64,000 nt of DNA, taken from assembly GCF_965279055.1 (NCBI RefSeq), contig NZ_OZ257125.1:2852001-2916000 (forward strand), read 5' to 3'. Made by a program: the position numbers and the translations under genes. Numbering within the stretch: position 1 is the stretch's first letter; each line of letters opens with the position of its first letter. This DNA comes from Hydrocarboniphaga sp965279055 (GTDB taxonomy: Bacteria; Pseudomonadota; Gammaproteobacteria; Nevskiales; Nevskiaceae). Of the stretch, positions 1 through 8,880 are shown in pieces. The notes below the pieces were generated by a model that saw nothing but the letters and a program-made list of their open reading frames with translations, did not search any database and was not told where the DNA came from.

Positions 1-790
1 CGCCGCCGCCGAAGCCACGCTGCGACGCGCACAGGCCGAGCTCTCGATCGTCAAGACCGGCGGCGCCTCCGGTGAAGTGCAGCTGGCACGCGAGAAGCTG
101 GAGACCGCACGCCGTCGCCAGCAGTTCGCACAGGCCGAGGCCGATCGCCTGGCCAATGCGTTCAAGCGCAAGGCGGTTTCGCCGCAGGAGTACGACACCG
201 CGCGCGGTGCCGCCGCGGTGCGCCGCCAGGAAGTGATCGAGGCCGAGCAGCAGGTCAAGGTGATCGTCAATCCGGCGCGCGACGAGCGCGTTGCGGCGCT
301 ACAGGCCGAAGTGCTGAAAGCCGAAACCGAGCTGACTTATCACAAGGAGCAGCTCGCCAACACGCACGTGCGTGCGCCGATTGCCGGCCGCGTCGTCTCC
401 GATCGCCTGCTGTTCGCCAAGGGAGCTTATCTGCCGGTGGGCGCGCCGATCGCGTTCATCGAGGACGCCACGCAGCTGCAGGCCGAAATCGAGCTGCCGG
501 AATCGGCGATGGGCAAGGTCGCGCTCGATTCCAGGGCCTGGGTGCGGGTCTGGGCGTTCCCGGGCAGCAGTTTCTCGGGCAAGGTCACGCATATCGCGCC
601 GGACGCCGAGAAAGGCGACTACGGCAAGATCGTGCGCGTGCGCATGCTGCTCGACGACAGCAACTCGCAGCTCAAGCCGGAGATGACCGGCCAGGGCAAG
701 GTGCGCAGCCACTGGACCCTGGCCGGCTTCGCTTTCACCCGCGCGCTGGTGCGCTTCGCGATGATCGAAGTCTGGTCCTGGCTGCCGTGA
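1..790 (+). CDS. HlyD-family periplasmic adaptor subunit, 5' truncated
   Basis: The reading frame is already open at the window's first bases, so the N-terminus lies outside. What remains starts in a long alpha-helical hairpin rich in Ala, Arg and Glu, followed by the lipoyl/barrel-sandwich part (THVRAPIAGRVV) and a beta-barrel domain. The chain ends IEVWSWLP. This is the plan of membrane-fusion adaptors of type I secretion or RND/ABC efflux systems, which bridge inner-membrane pumps to an outer-membrane channel. The transporter partner is not in the window. The GTG at 77 is internal and not a start. The TGA overlaps the GTG of the next gene, so the two are probably translationally coupled. 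Confidence 0.85.
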   Translation, partial: AAAEATLRRAQAELSIVKTGGASGEVQLAREKLETARRRQQFAQAEADRLANAFKRKAVSPQEYDTARGAAAVRRQEVIEAEQQVKVIVNPARDERVAALQAEVLKAETELTYHKEQLANTHVRAPIAGRVVSDRLLFAKGAYLPVGAPIAFIEDATQLQAEIELPESAMGKVALDSRAWVRVWAFPGSSFSGKVTHIAPDAEKGDYGKIVRVRMLLDDSNSQLKPEMTGQGKVRSHWTLAGFAFTRALVRFAMIEVWSWLP

Positions 791-2286
791 ACCTGGCGCT
801 GGCCGGCGACGCGCAAGGCCTGGAAGCGGGCGATTTTCGCCAGATCAATCGCAGCGGTTTCGGCGATGGCCTGAACTCGTACGCGCACAGCATGGCCTGG
901 TTCGAAGGCCGGCTGTACGTCGGCACCACGCGCGGCGTACTGCAGGTGCACAAGGTCAACGTGCCGGTGCCGAACATGAAGCCCTGGCCGAGTGATTCCA
1001 AGCCGGACGTCTACGACTACGACCGGCGCGCCGAAATCTGGCGCTACGATCCGACCGCGCTGGACGGCCTCGGCGAATGGACGCGCGTCTACCAGTCGCC
1101 ATGGGTGCCGGGCCGCAACCAGCGCCAGGTGCCGCGCTACATCGGCTTTCGCGGCATGACCGTGTTCAAGGGCGCCGACGATCGCAAACCCTGCCTCTAC
1201 GTGTCGACCTGGTCGCCGTCGATGGCGCCGGAGCCGCCGGACATCCTGCGCAGCGAAGATGGCGACCGCTTCGAATCCGCGCAGCGTCCGCCGTTCGGTG
1301 AAGAAGTGCGCTCGTTCCGCACGCTGCAGCAGTTCGGCGGCCGCGTGCACACCACGCCGACCAGCACCAGCGTCGTCGTCGGCGGCGTGCGCCGCGGCCA
1401 GGATTCGGTCGGCAGCGATTCGACGATCTACTGCACCGACAACATCGCCGGCGGCAAATGGACCGCGGCGAATCAGGAAGGCTTCGGCGAGCGCGCCAAC
1501 GTCACCGTGTTCGAGATGTGCGAGTTCAACGGCCGGCTTTATGCCGGCACGGTGAATCCGCGCGGCTTCCAGCTGTGGCGCACCGAAACCGCCGACGCGC
1601 CGCCGTACACCTGGAAGCGCGTGCTGACGCGCGGCGCGTATCGCGGCCCGCACAACGAGGCGATCGCCAGCCTCTACGTGTTCAAGGGCGCGCTGTATGT
1701 CGGCACCGGCGTCGCCAACGGCGGCTTCCATCGCCAGTTCCGCATCGGCCCGGCAGCGGCGGAAATCATCCGCGTGCACGCGGACGATTCCTGGGAACTG
1801 CTGATGGGCCTGCCGCGCGATACGCCGGACGGCATGAAGACCCCGCTGTCGGGCTACAGCGCCGGCTTCGACAACATCTTCAATGGCTACATCTGGCGCA
1901 TGTGCGAACACGCCGGCTGGCTGTATGTCGGCAGTTTTTCATGGGCCAATGCCCTGCCCTACGTGCCGATGCAGATCTGGCCCGAAGACGTGCTGCAGCT
2001 GATACGCCGCTGGGGCCTGGATCGCCTGAATCGCGAGATGGGCGGCTTCGATCTGTGGCGCACGCAGGACGGCATCCGCTGGGAAAACGTCACCCGCTCC
2101 GGCTTCGAGAATTGCTACAACTGGGGCATCCGCAACTTCGCCTCGACACCGCACGGCCTGTTCATCGGCACCGCCAACCCCTACGGCCCGCAGGTCGCGA
2201 TCCAGCGCGAAGGCAAGTGGCGGTATGTGCACAATCCGCGTGGTGGATGCGAAGTGTTTCTGGGGCATCGGCCCGGCGAAGAATGA
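787..2286 (+). CDS. Uncharacterised beta-propeller-like protein
   Basis: A 499-residue protein starting at a GTG that overlaps the stop of the adaptor gene (GTGA), which argues for coupled translation. Five or more loosely repeated units carry a 'G-R/A/W-L-Y-V/A-G-T/S' core (GRLYVGT, GRLYAGT, GALYVGT, GWLYVGS, GLFIGTA), spaced roughly 60 to 100 residues apart, each followed by a Trp/Arg-rich strand such as FQLWRT or FDLWRT. This spacing is typical of Kelch- or sialidase-like beta-propellers. No signal peptide or membrane segment is visible, although the coupled partner is periplasmic. I do not recognise a named family. A role linked to the export adaptor is inferred only from gene order. Confidence 0.7.
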   Translation: MNLALAGDAQGLEAGDFRQINRSGFGDGLNSYAHSMAWFEGRLYVGTTRGVLQVHKVNVPVPNMKPWPSDSKPDVYDYDRRAEIWRYDPTALDGLGEWTRVYQSPWVPGRNQRQVPRYIGFRGMTVFKGADDRKPCLYVSTWSPSMAPEPPDILRSEDGDRFESAQRPPFGEEVRSFRTLQQFGGRVHTTPTSTSVVVGGVRRGQDSVGSDSTIYCTDNIAGGKWTAANQEGFGERANVTVFEMCEFNGRLYAGTVNPRGFQLWRTETADAPPYTWKRVLTRGAYRGPHNEAIASLYVFKGALYVGTGVANGGFHRQFRIGPAAAEIIRVHADDSWELLMGLPRDTPDGMKTPLSGYSAGFDNIFNGYIWRMCEHAGWLYVGSFSWANALPYVPMQIWPEDVLQLIRRWGLDRLNREMGGFDLWRTQDGIRWENVTRSGFENCYNWGIRNFASTPHGLFIGTANPYGPQVAIQREGKWRYVHNPRGGCEVFLGHRPGEE

Positions 2287-2335
2287 CGGGGGTCGGTCAC
2301 AAGCCGCCGGCTTTCGTCAACGATCCCTCACACTC

Positions 2336-2436
2336 CGTTCGTCCCGAGTAGCGGGCTTGCCCGCGTATCGAGGGAGATGAGCGCGATCGCCGTCACCTCC
2401 CTCGATACGCCGCGTTGCGGCTACTCGGGACGAACG
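2336..2436. repeat. Dispersed palindromic repeat, family A (REP/BIME-like)
   Basis: The outer arms CGTTCGTCCCGAGTAG (2336-2351) and their exact reverse complement (2421-2436) enclose inner hairpins: GCGGGCTTGCCCGC, a GTATCGAGGGA / TCCCTCGATAC pair, and GCCGCGTTGCGGC. The element fills the gap between the propeller gene and the CoA-transferase gene. Related copies are at 13442-13535, 51571-51623, 61452-61530 and 59291-59399. Confidence 0.85.
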
Positions 2437-2473
2437 GGAGGCGGCGATATCCGCCTCCGGTTTTCCCGCGCGT

Positions 2474-4771
2474 CTACGGATCGTAGGACGTGCCGATGTT
2501 CTCCATCTCCAGCAGATCGCCGACATCGAGGCCGCCGTTGCGCTCGGCGAACATCGCGTTATGCTGACCCAGGTCCGGGCCCTTGCTGCGTACCTTTGCG
2601 CCGCCGCGATGCATCTGGAACGGGAAGCCAGGGAAGCGCACGCCCTCCGCCATCTGCACCCAGTTGCGTTCGCACAGGTGCAGGTCGTTGGCCAGATCGC
2701 GTGAGCTGAACACCGCTCCGGCGGCGACGCCGGCGCGCTGCAGTTGCTGCATCGCCTCGTTGCGATCCTGCTGCGCCGCCCAGGCCTGGATCAGCGAGTC
2801 GAGGTGATCGTGCTGCGCGCGGCGATCGTCTGCGCTGGCGTAACGCGGATCGCGCGCCAGCGCCTCGCCGCCGATGATGCTCGCCAGCGCACGCCACTGC
2901 GCATCACTCGTGACGCTGATCGTCAGCCAGCGGTCTTCGCCGGCGCAGGCATAGCAACCCTGCGGCGCGTAGTGCGGATGACGATTGCCGTGCACCGCGG
3001 GCTCGGCGCCGCTGGCCGAAGCCGCCGCGAAGAACTCGCCGATCAGCCAGCACGTCGTCTCGGTTTCCGAGACGTCGATGAACTGGCCTTCGCCGGTCAG
3101 CTGGCGGTGATACAGGCCGGTCAGCGCGGCACTCAGGCCGAAGATGCCGTTGAGCACGTCGACTTCGCGCACGCGATAACGCGGGCTGGCTTCGTCGTAC
3201 GCGGTCAGCGCCTGCAGGCCGCTGAAGGCCTCGATGGTGCCGCCGTAACCGGCCCATTTCGAATACGGCCCATCCATGCCGAAGGCCGACATCGACACCA
3301 TGACGATGTCCGGCTTGATCTTGCGCAGCGCTTCATAGCCCAGGCCCAGGCGCTCCATCACGCCGGCGCGGCAGTTCTCGAGTACCAGGTCGGTGTCCTT
3401 GACCAGGCGCTGAGCGAATTCGAGATGATCCTTGCGCTTCAGATCCAGCGTCACGGAATGCTTGCCGCGATGCAGCTGCCAGAAGCGCGGGAAGCCGTTG
3501 ATGGTTTTCTTGCGGCCGCCGCGCATCGAATCCAGGTGCTTCGGATATTCGATCTTGATCACTTCGGCGCCGTAGTCGGCGAACACGCGTGCGGCGTGCG
3601 GGCCGGCCCAGTCGTGCGAGAAATCGAGTACGCGAAAGCCCGCGAGCGGGCCGCTGCCGCTGACGGATTCCTTTGCCGATTTCGCTGGCGCTGGCGCCGC
3701 CGCTACGCTCGCAGTCGCATCACTGTTCCAGCGCGACAGCTTGCTGACGAAAGGCCGGCCCGGCATGCGGCATTTACGGCCATCTGGCAGCGTGGCATCG
3801 ACGAAGAAGCCGCGCGCCTGGTGCTGCTGATCGGCGAGCGCTTCGCCCACTGTCGCCAGATACGACCAGGCCAGGCCGGCTTCCTGCCCGAACGCCAGCA
3901 GCTCGCGCCGGCTCTTGTCGGCGAGCCAGCCGCGCAGCAGCACTTCGAAATCCTTGCGATTGCCGAGCCGCTGTTCCAGATCCAGAAACCGCGGCTCCTT
4001 GAAGGCGTCGTCGCCGAACTTGGCGACCGCGTTGCGCCAGCGCCGCGTCGGTCCGCCGACAATGGTCGCCTCGCCGTCGGCGCAGCGATAGGTGCGCCAG
4101 GGCACCATGCCATGCTCGTCGCCATTGCGGCGCGCGACCGAGCCGGCATGAAGGTGGTCGGCGACCGCGTTCTCGTAATTTTCGATCGAGGCTTCCTGCA
4201 CCGATAGGTCGATGAAATCGCCCTGCCCGTCTCGCAGCCGGCGGATCAGCGCCATCATGCACGCCGAATACGCACTCAGCCCCGCGGTCTGCTCGCAGAT
4301 TTTCGGCTGCGAGTTCAGTGGCTCGCGCTTGCCGTCGCCAGTGCTCTGCATCAGGCCGCTCATCGCGTACAGCGTGATGTCTTCGGCCTGGTAGTCGCGA
4401 TACGGGCCGCTGATGCCGAACGAGCTGATGCGGCAGGTGATCAGCTTCGGATGCTGCTGCAACAGCGCTGCCGCATCGAGGCCGAATTCCGCATCGGAGG
4501 CGCCCACCGGCCGCGCGTCGATCAGCAGATCGGTGTCCGCGAGCAGGGCCTGCAGCGCCGGCTTCGCGCCCGGCGACTGCCAGTCGAACGCGCGCAGGCC
4601 CTGGCCGATTTCGTACCACAGGATTTCTTCGGGGCTGCGCCAGGCCGGCACCTCGCCCGGCGCGGAAATGACCTCGACGGCGGCACCGAAACCGCGCAGC
4701 AGCTTGCTGCAATAGGCACTCGCGATGCGGCTTCCGATCTGCAATACGCGCAGCTTCTGCAATGTGGCCAT
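2474..4771 (-). CDS. Fused two-domain CaiB/BaiF (family III) CoA-transferase
   Basis: This 765-residue protein holds two full CoA-transferase family III halves: residues about 1-370 (starting LRVLQIGSRIASAYCSKLL) and about 372-765 (FRVLDFSHDWAGPHAARVFA). Usual family members are around 400 residues and act as dimers; fused duplicates occur in steroid, bile-acid and carnitine-type CoA metabolism. Both halves keep the Asp of the 'G-x-G-x-F-I-D-(L/V)-S' motif that forms the aspartyl-CoA thioester in formyl-CoA transferase. The likely reaction is CoA transfer between acyl acids; the substrate is not readable. It stands alone, divergent from the gene at 4985. Confidence 0.9.
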   Translation of the reverse strand: MATLQKLRVLQIGSRIASAYCSKLLRGFGAAVEVISAPGEVPAWRSPEEILWYEIGQGLRAFDWQSPGAKPALQALLADTDLLIDARPVGASDAEFGLDAAALLQQHPKLITCRISSFGISGPYRDYQAEDITLYAMSGLMQSTGDGKREPLNSQPKICEQTAGLSAYSACMMALIRRLRDGQGDFIDLSVQEASIENYENAVADHLHAGSVARRNGDEHGMVPWRTYRCADGEATIVGGPTRRWRNAVAKFGDDAFKEPRFLDLEQRLGNRKDFEVLLRGWLADKSRRELLAFGQEAGLAWSYLATVGEALADQQHQARGFFVDATLPDGRKCRMPGRPFVSKLSRWNSDATASVAAAPAPAKSAKESVSGSGPLAGFRVLDFSHDWAGPHAARVFADYGAEVIKIEYPKHLDSMRGGRKKTINGFPRFWQLHRGKHSVTLDLKRKDHLEFAQRLVKDTDLVLENCRAGVMERLGLGYEALRKIKPDIVMVSMSAFGMDGPYSKWAGYGGTIEAFSGLQALTAYDEASPRYRVREVDVLNGIFGLSAALTGLYHRQLTGEGQFIDVSETETTCWLIGEFFAAASASGAEPAVHGNRHPHYAPQGCYACAGEDRWLTISVTSDAQWRALASIIGGEALARDPRYASADDRRAQHDHLDSLIQAWAAQQDRNEAMQQLQRAGVAAGAVFSSRDLANDLHLCERNWVQMAEGVRFPGFPFQMHRGGAKVRSKGPDLGQHNAMFAERNGGLDVGDLLEMENIGTSYDP

Positions 4772-4984
4772 CCGTGCTCATGCTCCTCATGGTTTATGCG
4801 ACGGTGGGCGATTAGACTTTGCAGAATCGACGGCGCGACGCTGCAATCCAAGCCCCCCTTTGTCGTCTATATACCGCGTCGCGACGCTGCGGTCTGTAAG
4901 AGCCAAGCGCGACGTGACGCGGCAGTCATCCGCGGTCATCATCTGCCATAGCCGGCCGCCTTGCCAGGCCCGTACAGGAGCTCC

Positions 4985-5746
4985 ATGAACAGCAACAGCA
5001 GCCTGCCCACCGCGGCGAGCGTGGACAAGACCGTGATCGTGCTGCTGGGCACGCCGCATACGCCGCTGGACGTATTTGGCGAGCAGCTGGCGGCCGGCAG
5101 CCGCGGCGCTTACCTGGGCGATCTCAACCTGAGCCTGGGCCGCACCATCGGCGATCTGCTGCAGGTCTACGAGCTGTCGCAGACGCCGGTGCACGAGCCG
5201 CTGTTCGCGTTCCTGAGGGCCCATGTCGCCGACGCTGCGGCCGATCCCGGCGCGTTTCTGAACCAACGCAAGGACTGGAGCTTTGCGCAACTGCTGCAGT
5301 TGCTGATCGACAGTGTGGCCGGGGCCAGCGTGGTGTTCTCCGACACCTCGGCGGGCTTCCGCATCGGCCAGGTCGACCGCTGGTTGCGGGCGCTGCCGCA
5401 GGCGCTGTTCGTGCACACGCTGATAGCCCGTGCGAAATTCGGCGAAGCGGCGAACCAGCACTACGCCGGGCGGCTGTTCGTACCGCCGGACTTCCGCGAC
5501 TACTGCGTGCTCAACAAGGCGCCGCAGTTCGCGCCGGACCTGGCCTGGTTCCAGGTGCATCGCACCTTGAGCCAGGCTCTGAGCGAGGCAGCCGGCATCC
5601 GTCATTGTCGCGCCGTCATCGACGGCGCCGACGCACAGGCCTCGCTGGACCTGCTGACGCAACGTGCCGGGCGGCCGTCTGCATCGTTCCAGAAACCCGC
5701 CGACATCGCCACGCTGGAAGCGGCCTTGCTGGGCGAGCCGGCTTAG
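4985..5746 (+). CDS. Uncharacterised protein, possibly sulfotransferase-like
   Basis: A 253-residue protein. The start at 4985 is chosen because AGGAG lies 4 bases upstream; an in-frame upstream ATG at 4961 has no such site. Residues 17-35 have a strand-glycine-helix opening (VIVLLGTPHTPLDVFGEQL) that resembles P-loop/sulfotransferase starts but lacks the Arg/Lys that binds the 5'-phosphate of PAPS. Further on are a Trp-rich middle and a LPQALFVHTLIAR strand. I cannot assign it firmly; a diverged sulfotransferase-like or nucleotide-binding fold is a guess. It lies divergent to the CoA-transferase across a 213-base gap that must hold both promoters. Confidence 0.65.
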   Translation: MNSNSSLPTAASVDKTVIVLLGTPHTPLDVFGEQLAAGSRGAYLGDLNLSLGRTIGDLLQVYELSQTPVHEPLFAFLRAHVADAAADPGAFLNQRKDWSFAQLLQLLIDSVAGASVVFSDTSAGFRIGQVDRWLRALPQALFVHTLIARAKFGEAANQHYAGRLFVPPDFRDYCVLNKAPQFAPDLAWFQVHRTLSQALSEAAGIRHCRAVIDGADAQASLDLLTQRAGRPSASFQKPADIATLEAALLGEPA

Positions 5747-5789
5747 CGGCGGGGATCACCGGGCCCCGCACCCGGTGATCCGCTGCAGG

Positions 5790-6425
5790 CTAAAACATCA
5801 ACTGCAGGCCGATATAGGCGTTGCCAAAGCTCACCTCGCTGCCGTCGTCCTCGAAGGCATAGCTCTGCAGGCCAACCAGGCCGGCGAACATCGGCGTGAA
5901 GCGGTAGCCGACGCTGGCGTCCAGTGCGGCGCCGGTGGTGCCTTCGACGTCGAGCAACGACAGCTCGGCGTTCCAGATCCATTGGGCTTGGAGCTGGTTG
6001 CCGATGCCGAACGTCAGGCCCCAGCCATTGCCGTCGTCACCCTCGTCTTCGATGTTGAAGTCCAGCTTGACGTACTCGGCCACGCCATACATGCGGATGC
6101 TGCCGACATCGCCACCGTAACCGACACCGAGACGCAGCGTGTTCAAGTCGATATCGGTGTCGTACTCGACGTGGTCGATCTTGATCTGGTCGGCCCAGTT
6201 GTGCGTGTACTCGCCGCGCAGGAACACATGGTTGTCGACCTGGAACGTCGCGCGAAAATCCGCGCTGTTCAGATCGGCCTCCGCGTCGAGCGCGGCCTCG
6301 TCGTCGTCCAGATCGAAACCGCCGCCGCCGATGGCGGCGCGCAAACTGCCCGTGGCCTGCGCCTGCAGGCTGTTCCCCAGCAGCCCCACAAAACCGATGC
6401 ACAGCAATAAAGCTCGATAATTCAT
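5790..6425 (-). CDS. Small outer-membrane beta-barrel protein
   Basis: The product has 211 residues when started at 6425, where GGGAG sits 6 bases upstream and a signal peptide follows (MNYRALLLCIGFVGLLGNSLQAQA). The frame extends further upstream but without signal-peptide sense. The mature part alternates polar and aromatic residues in about eight predicted strands (for example HVFLRGEYTHNW and WIWNAELSLLDV) and ends in Phe (YIGLQLMF), the usual C-terminal BAM signal of outer-membrane barrels. An acidic patch (FDLDDDEAALDAEADLN) follows the N-terminus. Resembles OmpW/OmpA-size barrels; the ligand is unknown. Confidence 0.8.
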   Translation of the reverse strand: MNYRALLLCIGFVGLLGNSLQAQATGSLRAAIGGGGFDLDDDEAALDAEADLNSADFRATFQVDNHVFLRGEYTHNWADQIKIDHVEYDTDIDLNTLRLGVGYGGDVGSIRMYGVAEYVKLDFNIEDEGDDGNGWGLTFGIGNQLQAQWIWNAELSLLDVEGTTGAALDASVGYRFTPMFAGLVGLQSYAFEDDGSEVSFGNAYIGLQLMF

Positions 6426-6558
6426 AAATCTCCCGTTATCCCTCTGTAATACCGGCGTCTGTTGCGCCGGCGCGTGATGCTGCCGTATTTCGCTGCCGAT
6501 AGGAACGAAGAGCCGGTCGCCTGCGGCGAAGCCCATCACAAGCCACTAAAATCGGCGA

Positions 6559-8817
6559 ATGGCGAAATCACGGATGACTCGCGGCCTCGTCGCCGCCCTG
6601 CTGCTGTGTGCAGCGCCCCGACTGCTGGCCTTCGACGACGCGCAGATCGAGGCGCTGATTGCGAAGATGACGCCGGACGAAAAAGCCGGCCAGCTGACGC
6701 TCGTCGCCGCGGTCTACGAGCACGAGCCCTCCGACAACGAGCGCAAGCCCGGCGAGCCGACGGCGATGCAGCGCCAGCTCGACGAAATCCGCGCCGGCAG
6801 GATCAGCGCGGTATTCAACGGCATCGGCGCCGACTGGGCGCGCAAGCTGCAGCGCGCCGCGGTCGAGCAGTCGCGGTTGAAGATTCCGGTGCTGATTTCG
6901 GTCGACGCGATTCACGGTTTTCACACAATCTACCCGGTGCCGCTGGCCGAGGCCGCGAGCTGGGATCCGGCGCTGGCCGAACGCGTCGCACGCGCCACCG
7001 CGGTCGAAGCCACCGCCGCCGGTGCGGCCTGGAACCTGGCGCCGAACGTCGACATCGCGCGTGACGCGCGCTGGGGCCGTGGCGTCGAAGGCGCCGGCGA
7101 GGACGTACTGCTGGCGTCGCGCTTCGCTGCAGCGCGAGTGCGCGGCTACCAGAAGAACGGCCGTCTCGCCGACCGCGACGCGATGATGGCCACGCCCAAG
7201 CATTTCGCCGGCTATGGCGGTGCCGAAGGCGGCCTCGACTACAACGTCGTCGACCTGTCCGAACGCACGTTGCGCGAGGTCTATCTGCCGCCGTTCAAGG
7301 CCGCCTTCGACGCCGGCGCCGGTGCGGTGATGGCCGGCTTTCATGAAATCGGCGGCATTCCGGCGATGGCCAACACGGCGCTGCTCAGCGGCGTGTTGCG
7401 CGACGAGTGGAAGTTTCCCGGTCTGGTCGTGTCCGACTACGCAGCCGATCACGAGCTGGTCGAGCACGGTGTCGCTGCGGATGATCGCGCGGCGGTGAAG
7501 CTCGCGTTCATGGCCGGCGTCGACATGAGCATGACCAGCCGGCTGTATCAGCAATATCTGCCGCAGCTGGTGGCCGGCGGCGACGTGCCGATGGCGCGGC
7601 TCGACGAGGCGGTGCGCCGCGTGCTGCGCGCCAAGCGCGATCTCGGCCTGTTCGACAAACCTTACGATCGCATGGATGCGCGCCGCGAGAAACGCGACTC
7701 GTACACCGCTCAGATGCGCGCGCTCGCACGCGAGTCCGCGCAGCGCGCGATCGTCATGCTGAAGAACGAACACGATCTGCTGCCGCTGCCGCGTGCCGGA
7801 AAACGCATCGCGCTGATCGGGCCGTTCACCGGTGGCCCGGCCGATCTGAATGGACCGTGGACGGTGTTCGACGACCGGCGCGACGCGATCAGCGTCGAAG
7901 CCGGCTTGCGCGCGGCGCTCAGCGATCCCTCGCTGCTCAGCGTCACGCGCGGCAGCGACATCGATACGCCGCTGGCCGGCGGCATCGACGCCGCGGTCGG
8001 CGCAGCGAACGCGGCCGATGTCGTCGTGCTGGCGATCGGTGAAAGCGAATCGATGTCGGGCGAGGCGCAGTCGCGTACCGAAGTCATCGTGCCGGCCGCG
8101 CAGCAGGCCTTGGCCGAAGCCGTCGCCGCGACCGGCAAGCCGGTCGTCGTATTGCTGCGCACCGGCCGCGCGCTGGCGCTGAGCGGCGCGGTGCGCGATG
8201 CCGATGCGACCCTGGTCACCTGGTTTCTCGGTGCCGAAACCGGCCATGCGATCGCCGATGTGCTGTTCGGCGCGGTCAGCCCCAGCGGCCGTCTGCCGGT
8301 CAGTTTTCCGCAGGCCGCCGGCCAGGTGCCTTACTACTACGCGCACAAATCCACCGGGCGGCCGCCACCGCCGGGGCCGTTGAAGGAATACACCGCGCGC
8401 TACCGCGAACTGACGGCGGCGCCGCTGTATGCGTTCGGATACGGGCTGACGTATTCGCCTGTCGAATATTCTTCCGCGACGCTGAGTACGCCGAATTTGG
8501 CCTGGGACGGGCGGCTGAAGGCGAAAGCGACGATCCGCAACAGCGGCAGCCGCGCGATCGACGAGACCGTGCAGCTCTACGTGCACGACAAGGTCGCCAG
8601 CGTGACGCGGCCGGTGCGCGAGCTGAAGGATTTCCGGCGGGTGTCGCTGGCGCCGGGCGAAAGTCGCGAAGTGAGTTTCGAGCTGTCGCGCGCGGATCTG
8701 GAGTTCATCGGGGCGCAGATGAAGCCGGTCGCCGAACCGGGGGATTTCGAGCTGTGGATCGCGCCTTCGGCGCTTGCGGGTGAAGCACAGACTTTCACGC
8801 TGATGCCGCCATTGTAG
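6559..8817 (+). CDS. Secreted glycoside hydrolase family 3 beta-glucosidase
   Basis: A 752-residue protein with an N-terminal signal peptide (MAKSRMTRGLVAALLLCAAPRLLA), then the GH3 (alpha/beta)8 barrel, the alpha/beta sandwich and a C-terminal fibronectin-III-like domain (from about residue 640). The catalytic nucleophile is Asp293 in GLVVSDYAADHE, and the probable acid/base is Glu502 in SMSGEAQSRTE. It should cleave terminal beta-linked glucose (BglX type) from oligosaccharides in the periplasm. Length and order match periplasmic BglX. The TAG stop lies inside the left arm of a palindromic repeat shared with the converging Sir2 gene. Confidence 0.92.
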   Translation: MAKSRMTRGLVAALLLCAAPRLLAFDDAQIEALIAKMTPDEKAGQLTLVAAVYEHEPSDNERKPGEPTAMQRQLDEIRAGRISAVFNGIGADWARKLQRAAVEQSRLKIPVLISVDAIHGFHTIYPVPLAEAASWDPALAERVARATAVEATAAGAAWNLAPNVDIARDARWGRGVEGAGEDVLLASRFAAARVRGYQKNGRLADRDAMMATPKHFAGYGGAEGGLDYNVVDLSERTLREVYLPPFKAAFDAGAGAVMAGFHEIGGIPAMANTALLSGVLRDEWKFPGLVVSDYAADHELVEHGVAADDRAAVKLAFMAGVDMSMTSRLYQQYLPQLVAGGDVPMARLDEAVRRVLRAKRDLGLFDKPYDRMDARREKRDSYTAQMRALARESAQRAIVMLKNEHDLLPLPRAGKRIALIGPFTGGPADLNGPWTVFDDRRDAISVEAGLRAALSDPSLLSVTRGSDIDTPLAGGIDAAVGAANAADVVVLAIGESESMSGEAQSRTEVIVPAAQQALAEAVAATGKPVVVLLRTGRALALSGAVRDADATLVTWFLGAETGHAIADVLFGAVSPSGRLPVSFPQAAGQVPYYYAHKSTGRPPPPGPLKEYTARYRELTAAPLYAFGYGLTYSPVEYSSATLSTPNLAWDGRLKAKATIRNSGSRAIDETVQLYVHDKVASVTRPVRELKDFRRVSLAPGESREVSFELSRADLEFIGAQMKPVAEPGDFELWIAPSALAGEAQTFTLMPPL

Positions 8818-8880
8818 GAGCGGATCCTATCCGCGAATGCGCCGTTGAAGCCGCAGTCGCGGATAGGATCCGCTCCTACA
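8813..8880. repeat. Perfect palindrome, family B, between convergent genes
   Basis: The arms 8813-8836 and 8857-8880 are exact reverse complements (24 bp, beginning TGTAGGAGCGGATCC) around a 20-base loop. The TAG of the GH3 gene (8815-8817) and the TAG of the Sir2 gene (8876-8878) both come from the 'GTAG' at the arm tips. A strong hairpin would form in either transcript, so it could act as a two-way transcript end or stabiliser. Confidence 0.92.

Noticed and set aside
5790..6539. Longer start (6539) for the outer-membrane barrel gene
   Set aside because: It would place a polar 38-residue stretch before the signal peptide; the ATG at 6425 has a good ribosome site and signal peptide.
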